From: Desulfovibrio sp.
GTDB taxonomy: Bacteria; Desulfobacterota; Desulfovibrionia; Desulfovibrionales; Desulfovibrionaceae
DNA: 35,619 nt
Assembly: GCA_031291035.1 (NCBI GenBank)
Contig: JAISLI010000045.1
Location: 1-35,619 of the forward strand
Direction of reading: 5' to 3'
How positions within the stretch are numbered: the first letter of the stretch is position 1; each line of letters opens with the position of its first letter. Of this stretch, positions 7,013-15,786 are shown in pieces. The notes below the pieces were generated by a model. The model saw only the letters and a program-made list of their open reading frames with translations, had not been told where the DNA came from and ran no database searches. Position numbers and translations under genes: made by a program.

Positions 7013-8284
7013 TCACAGAAGGCAGCGCGTCAAATCGTCAAGCGTTTCACGTCTGCGTATCGGTTGCGCCGTTCCGTCGGAACGGATAAGCACTTCCGCC
7101 GGCAGGCAGCGCTGGTTGTAATTGGAGGCCATGACAAAACCGTAGGCTCCCGCGTCCAGCAGGCCCAGCACATCTCCTTCCCGCATAATGGGCAAAAGAC
7201 GGTTTTTCGCCAGAATGTCGCCGCTCTCGCAGATATTGCCCACAATGGTCTGGGGCATTGTTTCTTGTCCGGTTTTTCCGCTGTCGGCGCGGTAAATTTC
7301 CACATCGTGAAAAGAGTCGTACATTGCGGGTCTTACAAGCGTGTTGAAGCCCAAATCAGTGCCCACATAGCGTTTGTCCCCGTTGTTTTTGACGGCGTAC
7401 ACCCTGCCCAGCAAAATGCCGCATTCAGCGGCGATGTAGCGGCCGGGCTCGACCAGAAAGCGTCCGGCGTATCCCGTTTTGGCCGACCATCCGGTGATGA
7501 GCGCATGCAGGCGCGCGCCAAGCTCAACAAGGTTGAGACGGCCTTCCCCGTCATATTTACGGTAAGGGATGCCGAAACCGCCGCCGAAATCCATAATTTC
7601 CAGTTTGTTCAAGGCCCCTGCCGGCAGACGTTCAGCAAGGTCAAGCAATACGGCGGCGGCGTCCAGATAGCCGTCCGGCGTCATAAAAAGAGAGCCGATG
7701 TGCTGATTTATACCCGCAAGGGTCAGTTGGTATTTGTCGAGCAGCGCGAAAACTTCATCCAGCCTGTCGGGCGTGACGCCAAATTTTGTTTCCTTGCCGG
7801 CTGTGACCACCTTGGCGTGATGCCCCGCGCCGATGCCGGGATTAAAACGCACCATGACCCTGCCGCCGGCGTTGAGGCGGCCGAAAGCGGCCAGTTGTGA
7901 AAGGGAGTCCACGCTGACGAGCAATGCGCGTTTTACGGCATTGCGCAATTCCTCGGCGGAATTGTTGTTGGAGATGTACAGAATTTTTTCCGGCGGAAAG
8001 CCTGCAATGGTATCCAGATGCAGTTCGCCCGGACTCATGGCGTCCACAACAAGTCCCTCGTCCCGGATAATTTTGAGAATCGCCGGATTGGCGTTGGCCT
8101 TGACGGAATAATTGACGCCATAGCCGGGATGACCGGAAAGTTTCATCAGATCGCGGCAACGCTCACGCAGGACGCCTTCGTTATACACATAGAGCGGCGT
8201 GCCGTAGGTTTCGGCAAGTTCAAGGGGCGTATGCCCGCTGTAAAAACACAGACTGTCGGTGTACGCGGAACGAACGGAAGACAT
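7013..8284 (-). CDS. lysA: Diaminopimelate decarboxylase
   Basis: Catalyses the last step of lysine synthesis, meso-diaminopimelate to L-lysine and CO2, with pyridoxal phosphate. The protein (423 aa) has the alanine racemase-like barrel with the PLP lysine in NYSVKANANP (K62), the HIGS motif, the phosphate-binding GGGFGIPY, and EPGRYI. The C-terminal barrel has NICESGD, whose Cys is conserved in decarboxylases of this family, and the GAYGFVMASNYN segment. The Gly-rich and CESGD motifs fit LysA better than carboxynorspermidine decarboxylase. ATG at 8284 with GGGAG just upstream; 23 nt after lolA. Confidence 0.96.
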   Translation of the reverse strand: MSSVRSAYTDSLCFYSGHTPLELAETYGTPLYVYNEGVLRERCRDLMKLSGHPGYGVNYSVKANANPAILKIIRDEGLVVDAMSPGELHLDTIAGFPPEKILYISNNNSAEELRNAVKRALLVSVDSLSQLAAFGRLNAGGRVMVRFNPGIGAGHHAKVVTAGKETKFGVTPDRLDEVFALLDKYQLTLAGINQHIGSLFMTPDGYLDAAAVLLDLAERLPAGALNKLEIMDFGGGFGIPYRKYDGEGRLNLVELGARLHALITGWSAKTGYAGRFLVEPGRYIAAECGILLGRVYAVKNNGDKRYVGTDLGFNTLVRPAMYDSFHDVEIYRADSGKTGQETMPQTIVGNICESGDILAKNRLLPIMREGDVLGLLDAGAYGFVMASNYNQRCLPAEVLIRSDGTAQPIRRRETLDDLTRCLL

Positions 8285-8307
8285 GAAAACTCCCTGTATT
8301 GCAGATA

Positions 8308-8994
8308 TTAGTGAAATAATTCACGGTGTTGTGATTTTTCCCCGGAGTGGTCCTCAACCTCCACACCTATGGGCGGAGTGAAACTGAAATCGCTCTCCCT
8401 GAATTGTGTCCGGGGATTGAAGGAGGTAAACCCCACGTTATTTTTATTGCCGTAAAAATCGGTAAGCTCCGCCCGCCGGATATAGCCGTCCGTCTTGTCG
8501 GCCCAGATAACGGCTTCCACCATCTGCGGCCCCGCTTCCCGGGGATAGAGCTTGAGCCTGACAAAATTTTCCTCTTCGCCGTCCAGTCTGACGTCGAAAT
8601 CCTCTGTCAGGGCGGCCTGACCTGTGATCACCTGTATAATGCTGCGCGAATCCTGAACCACGGAAAGCGGATAGCGGTATGCCAGCTCTTCGTCAGGCAG
8701 ATAGTCCCATATCTCCCTGCCGGTGACTACAAGCAGTTCCTGGTGGGGTTTTTCCGTTTCCCAGCGAATGAGAAAAGGTTTTTTAAAAAGCAGGACGCCT
8801 TTGCGTTTTTCCGCGGTCCCGCTTTCCCTGTGCGTCAACGTTTGTTCAAAATTGGCCCCAAAGCCTTTGAGCGCCGTATATTGCCTTTGTATTCGCGCCG
8901 CCGTTTTCGCGGCATCCGCCGCGCGGGGCATTGCTTCCGTCAAGAAAAACATACAGGCGAGTACTGCCGGAAACAACATGGAGCGAAAGGACAT
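8308..8994 (-). CDS. lolA: Outer-membrane lipoprotein carrier protein LolA
   Basis: A periplasmic chaperone that takes lipoproteins from the LolCDE complex to the outer membrane. The chosen ATG (8994) has GGAGG at 9000-9004 and gives 228 aa with a signal peptide (about 1-28, hydrophobic core FPAVLACMFFL, cleavage probably after ADAA). The mature part shows the LolA pattern: YTALKGFGANFEQTL, a KPFLIRWE strand (E. coli has a similar PxxFRWxY), IWDYLPDEELAYRYPL, and a C-terminal NNVGFTSFNPR strand. A longer frame from 9090 would run into ftsK and has no signal peptide. It begins 25 nt after the ftsK stop; downstream is lysA. Confidence 0.9.
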   Translation of the reverse strand: MSFRSMLFPAVLACMFFLTEAMPRAADAAKTAARIQRQYTALKGFGANFEQTLTHRESGTAEKRKGVLLFKKPFLIRWETEKPHQELLVVTGREIWDYLPDEELAYRYPLSVVQDSRSIIQVITGQAALTEDFDVRLDGEEENFVRLKLYPREAGPQMVEAVIWADKTDGYIRRAELTDFYGNKNNVGFTSFNPRTQFRESDFSFTPPIGVEVEDHSGEKSQHRELFH

Positions 8995-9019
8995 GGGGGC
9001 CTCCACAAAGAATTTTCGT

Positions 9020-11233
9020 TTACTTGACCACCGCGCGTGGTTTGCTGCCGTCCGCCGGGCCGATGACGCCGTCTTTTTCCAGTTGATCAACGAGCCGCCC
9101 GGCGCGGTTGAAGCCGATTTTGAAACGCCGCTGAATCAGGGAGATGGAAGCCTTGCCCTGTTCGATTACAAAAGCGCGGACCTGGGAATACAGCGTGTCA
9201 TCCCCGGCGTCGCCATCGCCTTCAAAAAGAGGGGACGGGGTTGATTCAGGACTCCACTCGGCGAAATCAACTTTGTAGGCGGGCGACAGATAATGCCTCC
9301 AATGATTCACAACGGCCTGCACTTCCTCATCGCTCAGAAAAGGTCCATGCAGGCGCTGCATGCGCCCGCTGCCCGGTTTGTAAAGCATATCGCCGCGACC
9401 AAGAAGATGCTCCGCGCCGACCTGATCCAGTATGGTGCGGGAATCATGTTTGGAAGTCACCTGAAAGGAAATGCGGCAGGGGAAGTTCGCCTTGATAAGG
9501 CCTGTGACGACATCCACGCTGGGACGCTGCGTCGCCAAAATCAGGTGAATGCCGGCGGCCCGCGCCAGCTGCGCCAGGCGCACGATGCATGTTTCCACCT
9601 CGCGGCCCGCCGTCAGCATCAGATCAGCCAGTTCGTCTATTACAATGACAAGATAGGGCAGCGCCTCCAGATCGGCAAAGTCCGGCGGCAGTTCATTCCT
9701 GTAACAGGCGAGTTTTTTGTTGTAGTCGGTCACATGGCGAACGCCGAGTCGTTTTATCGCCATATAGCGGCGTTCCATTTCATGAACGGCCCAATTCAGG
9801 GCGTTTTGGGCCTCGTGCATTTCCGTCACCACAGGATGCACCAGATGCGGCTCATCGGCATAGACGGCCATTTCAATGCGTTTTGGGTCAATGAGCAGCA
9901 GTCGCATGTCCTGCGGCTGTGTTTTGTAGAGCAGGCTTATGAGAATGGCGTTCAGGCAGACGCTTTTTCCGGCGCCTGTGGCCCCGGCCACCAGAAGGTG
10001 GGGCATGCGCGCCAGATCGGCCATTACGGGCTGTCCGGCGATGTCCTTGCCGAGAATCATGGTCAGAGGGCCGCTACCTCTGAGGAAATTTTCGGTGGAA
10101 GCCAGTTCGCGAAAATTGACGCTCTCGCGATGCGTGTTGGGAATTTCGATGCCCACAGTGTCCGCACCGGGAATCGGCGCCTGAATACGCACGGCAACGG
10201 CCTTGAGGCTGCGCGCGAGGTCGTCGGAAAGCCCGGCGATGCGGCTCACGCGCACGCCTTTTGCCGGTCGCACTTCAAACATGGTGACCACCGGTCCGGG
10301 CGTTATGCGTACAAGCTCCCCCTGAACGGCAAAATCGCCAAGGCAGGCCATAAGGGATTTACCCTTGGCATCCAAATCTTCCTTTTGGCTGGGGTTGTCG
10401 GATTTCACGGGGGCTTTGAGCAAATCCAGTTTTGGAAGGGGAGTGGGCGTTTTTCCGTGCGGCGTCCGCGCCGGGGAAGGGGAAGACAGTGTTGCGTCGC
10501 GCTGATCCGGCGCTGCCGCATCCCGTGGCGCCGCTTCTGATTCTGAAATTTTTGTCTCATTGAAATTTTCCGGCGGCGGCAACACCTCATCCTCTCCCCG
10601 ATTTTCATCCCTGTACACCGGAGGAAGTTTTTCCGGCCTTGGGCGGATGTTTCCCAGGGCATCGCGGCAGTACTCCCAGAACGATTTCATGCCGGAAATG
10701 GAAGTGATTGAAAATTTTTTCCCGTCCGGCGCGGAGAGGTTTTTGCCGGGTCTGTCTCCGGCAGACGGGGATTGCGGACGCGAAAGGAGCCGCGCGGCCA
10801 GCCCGAACCAGGAAATATGAAGCGTCAACTGCAGCCCCGTCAAAAGGACAAAAAGCCAGAGTAGGGCTTCCCCGAACGGATTCAGGTAATGCCCTGCGTT
10901 GCCGTGCAGGGCGTTACCCACCATACCGCCGCCCTTCATGTCCCCCAATGAGAAATCCCAGGCGGAGCCTGCCGCCAGAAGGCAGAGAGTCAGGAGAAAA
11001 AAGCCGCACCAGCGCCACCAGTGCATGACGTAGTTCCGGGAGATATGGGCGGCGCCAAGCGCGATAAAAAGCACAGGCCAGAGCAGTGCCGCCACTCCAA
11101 AGACATCATTGAGAAAACCCGCCACATACGCGCCGAAGAGGCCGGCCTTGTTGCGCACCGCGACATGCGTCGCGCTGACGTTGAGGCTCGGATCGTTGGC
11201 GTCAAAACTCAGCAGGCTGAGCAGAAGCAGCAA
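9020..11233 (-). CDS. ftsK: DNA translocase FtsK; true start probably upstream of the TTG shown
   Basis: Couples chromosome segregation to septum closure: a membrane-anchored hexameric ATPase that pumps DNA. Four N-terminal membrane helices (within ~170 residues), a Pro-rich linker (~180-270), and the motor with Walker A GATGAGKS, Walker B VIVIDELADLM, and SKHDSRTILDQVGAEHLLGRGDM. The C-terminal gamma domain (about 675-737; RFKIGFNRAGRLVDQLE) should read KOPS sites. The linker is short, as in SpoIIIE/FtsK of many bacteria. The coordinates use the first conventional start (TTG, 11233), but this cuts the first membrane helix; the reading frame stays open to 11302 and encodes the missing FGLFLIFWALL. 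The only well-placed start there is an ACG at 11288-11290, seven bases after AAAGGA. The gene follows efp without a gap. Confidence 0.93.
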   Translation of the reverse strand: MLLLLSLLSFDANDPSLNVSATHVAVRNKAGLFGAYVAGFLNDVFGVAALLWPVLFIALGAAHISRNYVMHWWRWCGFFLLTLCLLAAGSAWDFSLGDMKGGGMVGNALHGNAGHYLNPFGEALLWLFVLLTGLQLTLHISWFGLAARLLSRPQSPSAGDRPGKNLSAPDGKKFSITSISGMKSFWEYCRDALGNIRPRPEKLPPVYRDENRGEDEVLPPPENFNETKISESEAAPRDAAAPDQRDATLSSPSPARTPHGKTPTPLPKLDLLKAPVKSDNPSQKEDLDAKGKSLMACLGDFAVQGELVRITPGPVVTMFEVRPAKGVRVSRIAGLSDDLARSLKAVAVRIQAPIPGADTVGIEIPNTHRESVNFRELASTENFLRGSGPLTMILGKDIAGQPVMADLARMPHLLVAGATGAGKSVCLNAILISLLYKTQPQDMRLLLIDPKRIEMAVYADEPHLVHPVVTEMHEAQNALNWAVHEMERRYMAIKRLGVRHVTDYNKKLACYRNELPPDFADLEALPYLVIVIDELADLMLTAGREVETCIVRLAQLARAAGIHLILATQRPSVDVVTGLIKANFPCRISFQVTSKHDSRTILDQVGAEHLLGRGDMLYKPGSGRMQRLHGPFLSDEEVQAVVNHWRHYLSPAYKVDFAEWSPESTPSPLFEGDGDAGDDTLYSQVRAFVIEQGKASISLIQRRFKIGFNRAGRLVDQLEKDGVIGPADGSKPRAVVK

Positions 11234-11302
11234 AGCCCAAAAAATGAGAAAAAGCCCGAATAGTTCGCGGCCGAATTTTTGGCTGTCCGTAAGACTGTCC
11301 TT

Positions 11303-11860
11303 TTATTCTCTGCCGAGATATTCTCTGCTGCGCGTATCAATTTTAATCCTGTCGCCCGGATTGATAAAAATCGGCACCTGCACCGTAATGCCGGTCTCCA
11401 GGGTGGCGGATTTGGTGACATTGCTCACGGTATCGCCCTTGAGGCCCGGCTCGGTATCGGCAACTTGCAGCACAAGGGTAAAAGGAATATCAATATCCAG
11501 CGGTTGTCCCTTGTAAAGCAGGATTCGGCATTCCTGGCCGTCCTTGAGGAAATCGTCCTTGCCCCCGGTGACCGTCGCGGGCATCTGCATTTGCTCATAA
11601 CTGGTCATGTCCATAAAAACCAGATCATCAGACTGGCGGTATAGGAACTGCATATCGCGGGTTTCCATATCCGGTTTATCAACCTTGTCGCCGGAGCGAA
11701 ACGTAATGTCCTGCATGCGGCCTGTCAAAATGTTGCGCAATTTCGTGCGCACCATGGCGCCGCCCTTGCCGGGCTTGAAATGCTGAAAATCCACTATTTC
11801 AAAAGGGGTACCTTCCACTTCGATTTTGAGTCCCTTGCGAAAATCCGTAGTCGAGTACAT
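11303..11860 (-). CDS. efp: Translation elongation factor P
   Basis: Binds the ribosome between P and E sites and relieves stalling at polyproline stretches. The 185-aa length and three-barrel layout are typical. Domain I has [13 protein letters not shown], in which K32 is the lysine that other bacteria modify (beta-lysylation or 5-aminopentanol); no modification enzyme is in the window. The C-terminal OB fold contains [28 protein letters not shown] at 11860 with GGAGGAG close by. It heads the efp-ftsK-lolA-lysA-MATE run and is divergent from engB across a 125-nt gap. Its TAA stop overlaps the Shine-Dalgarno of ftsK. Confidence 0.97.
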   Translation of the reverse strand: MYSTTDFRKGLKIEVEGTPFEIVDFQHFKPGKGGAMVRTKLRNILTGRMQDITFRSGDKVDKPDMETRDMQFLYRQSDDLVFMDMTSYEQMQMPATVTGGKDDFLKDGQECRILLYKGQPLDIDIPFTLVLQVADTEPGLKGDTVSNVTKSATLETGITVQVPIFINPGDRIKIDTRSREYLGRE

Positions 11861-11985
11861 ATCTCCTCCTGAACGCGCGCATTGCGGCGGGGGACACGTT
11901 ATTGTTATCGCCCTGAAAAAAGTTTATACCCGATACTTGGTTATACAAGACGCAACTACAATAAACTCAGGCTGAATTTTTAAAA

Positions 11986-12672
11986 ATGAACAAAAAGTTA
12001 CCTTGTGTCAAGCACGATGAAGGCCGCTCCAACCCGGCGTATCTGATTTTGGAGAGTACGGCTTTCACGTGCGGCCAGCTTCCTGACTGTGCCGAAGCAC
12101 AAATCGCCTTGGCGGGCCGTTCCAACGTGGGTAAATCTTCCCTGATCAATGCCCTTGCCGGGCGTAAAAATCTGGCGAAAATCAGCGCCACGCCGGGAAA
12201 AACGCGGTCAATAAACTTTTTCAGAGCAATGCCGTGGAATTTCTATCTGGTGGATCTGCCCGGTTACGGCTATGCCCGCGCCAGCCGTCAGGAACGAGCC
12301 AACTGGGCGAAACTTCTTGATATCTATCTGATGAAAGCAAAAAACTTGCGCGCCCTTGTTCTTTTGTTGGATTGCCGCCTGTCTCCGCAAAAAAGCGACA
12401 TTGAGCTGACAAATTTTGCCGGCGCGTCGCGGCTTTCCCTTTTGCCGGTTCTTACAAAGACCGACAAATGCAACAGACGTGAATGCGAATGTCGCCGGAG
12501 GGAGTGGCAGGAACTGCTGGGGCAAAGTCCGCTTCTTACTTCTTCGACCAAACGGCTCGGCATTGAAGAACTCTGGAGCAATCTTGTTTCTTTGGCGACA
12601 GAAACCGGCCCCCGAGATTTTCAGGGCATTGACGGCAAATTACAGCCAGCTTTTAAACCACTTGTTCCATGA
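11986..12672 (+). CDS. engB: Ribosome biogenesis GTP-binding protein EngB/YsxC
   Basis: A small GTPase needed for assembly of the large ribosomal subunit. G1 is GRSNVGKSS (44-52), G2 lies in ATPGKTRSINFF (68-79), G3 is DLPGYGYA (90-97), G4 is TKTDK (157-161), and G5 is near TSSTKRLG. The G2 and G3 sequences are diagnostic of EngB. At 228 aa it is slightly longer than the usual ~200, and its last ten codons overlap the end of the convergent bamD by 33 nt. ATG at 11986 lacks a clear Shine-Dalgarno. A promoter must lie in the 125-nt gap shared with efp, but I see no strong -35/-10 pair there. Confidence 0.95.
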   Translation: MNKKLPCVKHDEGRSNPAYLILESTAFTCGQLPDCAEAQIALAGRSNVGKSSLINALAGRKNLAKISATPGKTRSINFFRAMPWNFYLVDLPGYGYARASRQERANWAKLLDIYLMKAKNLRALVLLLDCRLSPQKSDIELTNFAGASRLSLLPVLTKTDKCNRRECECRRREWQELLGQSPLLTSSTKRLGIEELWSNLVSLATETGPRDFQGIDGKLQPAFKPLVP

Positions 12673-13377
12673 ACCCTGGCGCGCCTCCCGCGCCTCCCTG
12701 CCTTCTTCCTCCTTGTAATGATAATAGGCGGCCTTGCCTTTTTCCTTGGCGTGTCCGGAAACTTCAGGTATGTCCGGAAAATTTTCAGACAGATAAATAT
12801 ACCGGCGCCAGGCGGGACCATATCTTTTCATGTGCCAGAAGACATCGGCAATAAAAAGTTCGTGTTCCGCCATAAGCTCTCGGCATTCCAGCATATGCTC
12901 TTCGGCGCTCTTTACATACTGCGAATCGGGGAATGTTTGGCGCAAACGGTTAAAGTAGTCGTAGGCGTCCTGGAGCTCGACGGTGGTTCTGTCAATGGAA
13001 CGGAATTCCTCCAGGAGAGACATGCCGGTCTGGTACAGCACATAGGGAATGGCCGGATGGCGGGGGTGCAGTGATTCGAAATCCTTGTAGCTTTCCGACG
13101 CCAATCGGAACTCTTCATCCAGATAATAGGCGTCGGCGAGGGAAAGTTCCGCATCTATGGCATACGGACTGAAAGGATAGGTGTCGCGCAGTTTGTTATA
13201 CAGCTCCGCCGCCTGCACATAATTTTTTTCACTCATGGCTTCATTGGCCGCTTCAAAAATTTCCTCGGCGGTATCTTCGGCCGGCGGCAGATAGATCATG
13301 TCTATAACGCCGCAACCGGCAAGCGTGAGGAAGCAGACGGCCAGCAGCACCAAAGGGGCGGGGAATTTCTTGTTCAT
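12640..13377 (-). CDS. bamD: Outer-membrane assembly lipoprotein BamD
   Basis: The essential lipoprotein of the BAM complex that folds beta-barrel proteins into the outer membrane. It has a lipoprotein signal peptide with lipobox LTLAGC (lipidated C22). TPR-like helical repeats cover about 40-215; visible ones include YVQAAELYNKLRDTYPFSPYA and FRLASESYKDFESLHPRHP. The length of 245 aa matches the family. The start codon overlaps the stop of trxB by one base, so it is translated by coupling. It is the last gene of the long minus-strand run, and its 3' end overlaps engB. Confidence 0.93.
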   Translation of the reverse strand: MNKKFPAPLVLLAVCFLTLAGCGVIDMIYLPPAEDTAEEIFEAANEAMSEKNYVQAAELYNKLRDTYPFSPYAIDAELSLADAYYLDEEFRLASESYKDFESLHPRHPAIPYVLYQTGMSLLEEFRSIDRTTVELQDAYDYFNRLRQTFPDSQYVKSAEEHMLECRELMAEHELFIADVFWHMKRYGPAWRRYIYLSENFPDIPEVSGHAKEKGKAAYYHYKEEEGREAREARQGSWNKWFKSWL

Positions 13378-14294
13378 CAGAGTTGTTCCAGAAAGATGAA
13401 AGCTGCCTGCGCAGCCGTTGCGCCGTCGCCGGCAGCGGTAATGACCTGACGGCAGAGTTTTGAGCGGGTATCTCCCGCGGCAAAAATACCCGGAATACTT
13501 GTGCGCATCTCGACGTCTGTCAGAATAAAGCCCTGTGCGTCGCGCTGCAATTCGGCCGGCAGAAAATCCGTTGCCGGCTCAATCCCCACATAGACAAAAA
13601 GTCCGTCTATGGGGAGACGCTGCTCCAGCCCGCTCCGCACATTTCTGAGCGTGAGACCGGTAAGGCTGGAATCGCCGTGAAGTTCCGCTATAATCGTATC
13701 GGGCAGGATGGCGACATTGGCGGTTCCTTTCAGACGGTCAAGAAAAATTTTTGAGCCCCTGAACATTTCGCGGCGGTGTATCAGGTATACTTTGCCGGCG
13801 ATTTTTGACAGGTAGAGGGCTTCCTCAAGGGCGCTGTTGCCGCCGCCGACCACGGCAACCGTTTGCCCCCTGAAAAAATTTCCGTCGCACAGGGCGCAAT
13901 AGGACACGCCGCGCCCGATCAATTCGTCTTCCCTTTCGAGGCCCAGAGCGCGATGACGCGCTCCCGTGCAGGCGAGCACGGTTTTGCCGGCATACTCATG
14001 CCCCGCGCAACGCGTTATAAATTTTCCGGCCGGACCGGTTACGGAATCCGCGGCGCCCACCACGCGGTCAACCGGCAAATTCTCAAGATGGGCAATGAAC
14101 AGGTCGGCCAGTTCATAACCTTTAACGCCTTTGGGGTGTCCGGGATAATTTTCCAGAAAGTCGGTCATAAGCACTTGGCCGCCCGGTGCAAGCTGCTCGC
14201 ACATGAGAACGGAGCAGGCCGAACGCGCCAGATACATGGCGGCGGTAATGCCCGCGGGCCCGCCCCCTATGACAACGGCATCATAGGATTTCAT
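13377..14294 (-). CDS. trxB: Thioredoxin reductase (active site CALC)
   Basis: An FAD enzyme that reduces thioredoxin with NADPH in the cytoplasm. The FAD-binding GGGPAG is at 10-15, the redox-active CxxC at C133/C136 reads CALC where most family members have CATC or CAVC, followed by DGNFFRG. The NADPH part has GGGNSALEEALYL and HRREMFRGS. The C-terminal FAD motif is GIFAAGDTR with the ATAAQAA helix. 305 aa is normal. The ATG overlaps the stop of trxA (ATGA), so the two are made together. An NADPH-independent or ferredoxin/F420-type relative cannot be excluded from the sequence alone, but HRRE with a following Arg suggests NADPH. Confidence 0.94.
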   Translation of the reverse strand: MKSYDAVVIGGGPAGITAAMYLARSACSVLMCEQLAPGGQVLMTDFLENYPGHPKGVKGYELADLFIAHLENLPVDRVVGAADSVTGPAGKFITRCAGHEYAGKTVLACTGARHRALGLEREDELIGRGVSYCALCDGNFFRGQTVAVVGGGNSALEEALYLSKIAGKVYLIHRREMFRGSKIFLDRLKGTANVAILPDTIIAELHGDSSLTGLTLRNVRSGLEQRLPIDGLFVYVGIEPATDFLPAELQRDAQGFILTDVEMRTSIPGIFAAGDTRSKLCRQVITAAGDGATAAQAAFIFLEQL

Positions 14295-14614
14295 GCCAGG
14301 GCCTTTTTGTCCAGCATATCCGCGATGGCGGTTTTGGCAACGCCGCCGGTCACTTGCTCCAGCGTTTCGCCGTTTTTGAAAAGTATGAGCGTGGGAATGG
14401 CGCGGATGGCGAATTTGGCCGGTGTGGCCGGATTTTCATCCACATTTATTTTGCATACACGAACTTTGCCGTCATATTCCTTGGCGATTTCATCAATTAC
14501 AGGACCCAATGCGCGACAGGGCCCGCACCACGGAGCCCAAAAATCAACCAGGACCGGCATGTCGGCTTTGATGACAAGGTTTTCAAACGTAGCGTCTGTG
14601 ACATGTTCAGCCAT
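14291..14614 (-). CDS. trxA: Thioredoxin
   Basis: A small dithiol carrier in the cytoplasm. The 107-aa protein carries the WCGPC active site (C30, C33), the buried acid in VDFWAPW, and the cis-proline loop IRAIPTLILF with the GETLEQVTGG turn. Start ATG 14614 has AAGGAG at 14622-14627 with seven-base spacing; a longer frame from 14686 would run into the tsaD coding region and is rejected. Overlaps trxB by four bases. Its presence with trxB gives a complete thioredoxin system. Confidence 0.96.
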   Translation of the reverse strand: MAEHVTDATFENLVIKADMPVLVDFWAPWCGPCRALGPVIDEIAKEYDGKVRVCKINVDENPATPAKFAIRAIPTLILFKNGETLEQVTGGVAKTAIADMLDKKALA

Positions 14615-14682
14615 CGAAATTCTCCTTAAAAAATTTTGACGATTGTAGCAGGGTATTTTAATAGATACCTTGAACGCGGCTG

Positions 14683-15756
14683 TCAAGCCGCCGTGCGCTG
14701 TTTGTTTTCAATCATATCGTCCGGAATCGGCGTTCCCCGCGGAATGGTTTCCATATCCAGGGCATGGCAAAAACCCTCTTTTGCAAAAAGCCAGGCCGCG
14801 TATGCAATCATGGCGGCATTATCGGTACACAGCGCGGGAGACGGTGAGAGCGCCCTGCTTCCGCGGCGGCGCGCGAGTTCCGCCATGCGCTCGCGCAGCA
14901 ACGTGTTTGAGGCCACTCCGCCGGCGAACAGCAATGTACGGATTTCCGGATAGGCGTCAAGCGCGCGCCGTGTTTTGTCACATAATGTGTCCACAACAGC
15001 GAGATTGAATGAAGCGCAAAAATTTTTCAGAATGTCGGGCGCTTCGCCCGCGCTTTTGAAAGAATACGCGCGGTTCCGAAGTTCCGGGTAGTTGTCCAGG
15101 CAGCGTAAGGCCGCTGTTTTCAAGCCGCTGAAGCTGAAATCAAGAGTTCCATTGTCAAGACAGGGGCGCGGCAAAAGATGCGGGTCGGCAGTGCCGGCGA
15201 CAGCCAGAGCGTCAACAGCGCGGCCGCAAGGGTAGGGCAGGCCGAGCGTTTTGCCGACCTTGTCAAACGCCTCACCCGCGGCGTCATCCAGAGTTTTTCC
15301 GATCTGTCTGAAATCTTTGATATTTTGTATATGGTAAAGATGCGTATGCCCTCCGGAAACCAGCAATCCCAATACGGGGAAGCGGAAATTTTGTTCCAGT
15401 CCCGTCGCCAGCAGATGGGCATGCAAATGATTTATACCCAAAAGTTTGGCGTCTATGGTCAGAGACAGGGCTTTGGCAAAGGCAACGCCAACCAGAAGAC
15501 TGCCGAGAAGTCCGGGCCCGCGCGTGACGGAGACAACGTCAATCTGCCCGGGCAAGATCCCGTTGCGCTGCACAAGCTCGTCAAAGAGCGGGCCGATGTA
15601 ACGGCAGTGTTCGCGTGAGGCCAATTCCGGGACGACTCCCCCGAAGAGCGCATGAATGTCGGACTGGCTGGCCAGAACGGAATCAATCAGATTTCCGTCG
15701 CGGACAAGAGCCAGCGCCGTTTCATCGCAGGAAGTTTCTATACCGAGGCAGAGCAC
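14683..15756 (-). CDS. tsaD: tRNA N6-threonylcarbamoyladenosine transferase TsaD
   Basis: Transfers the threonylcarbamoyl group to A37 of ANN-decoding tRNAs, acting with TsaB and TsaE. The ASKHA fold starts with LGIETSCDET; the metal-binding His pair is in NHLHAHLLA (H110, H114); SGGHTHLY, DDAAGEAFDKVG and the C-terminal AGGVASNTLLRE and CTDNAAMIAYAA complete the signature. The 357-aa length is normal. The start is GTG at 15756, chosen because the family begins MLxLGIETSCDET and no earlier start fits. It lies 30 nt after fbp and 68 nt before trxA. Confidence 0.97.
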   Translation of the reverse strand: MLCLGIETSCDETALALVRDGNLIDSVLASQSDIHALFGGVVPELASREHCRYIGPLFDELVQRNGILPGQIDVVSVTRGPGLLGSLLVGVAFAKALSLTIDAKLLGINHLHAHLLATGLEQNFRFPVLGLLVSGGHTHLYHIQNIKDFRQIGKTLDDAAGEAFDKVGKTLGLPYPCGRAVDALAVAGTADPHLLPRPCLDNGTLDFSFSGLKTAALRCLDNYPELRNRAYSFKSAGEAPDILKNFCASFNLAVVDTLCDKTRRALDAYPEIRTLLFAGGVASNTLLRERMAELARRRGSRALSPSPALCTDNAAMIAYAAWLFAKEGFCHALDMETIPRGTPIPDDMIENKQRTAA

Positions 15757-15786
15757 GACACACCGGCGGTAAAAGTTGATTCCGGG

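Noticed and set aside
11861..11985. Promoters in the divergent efp/engB gap
   Set aside because: TATAAA-like boxes exist on both strands, but no -35 lies at 16-18 nt, so I could not assign them.
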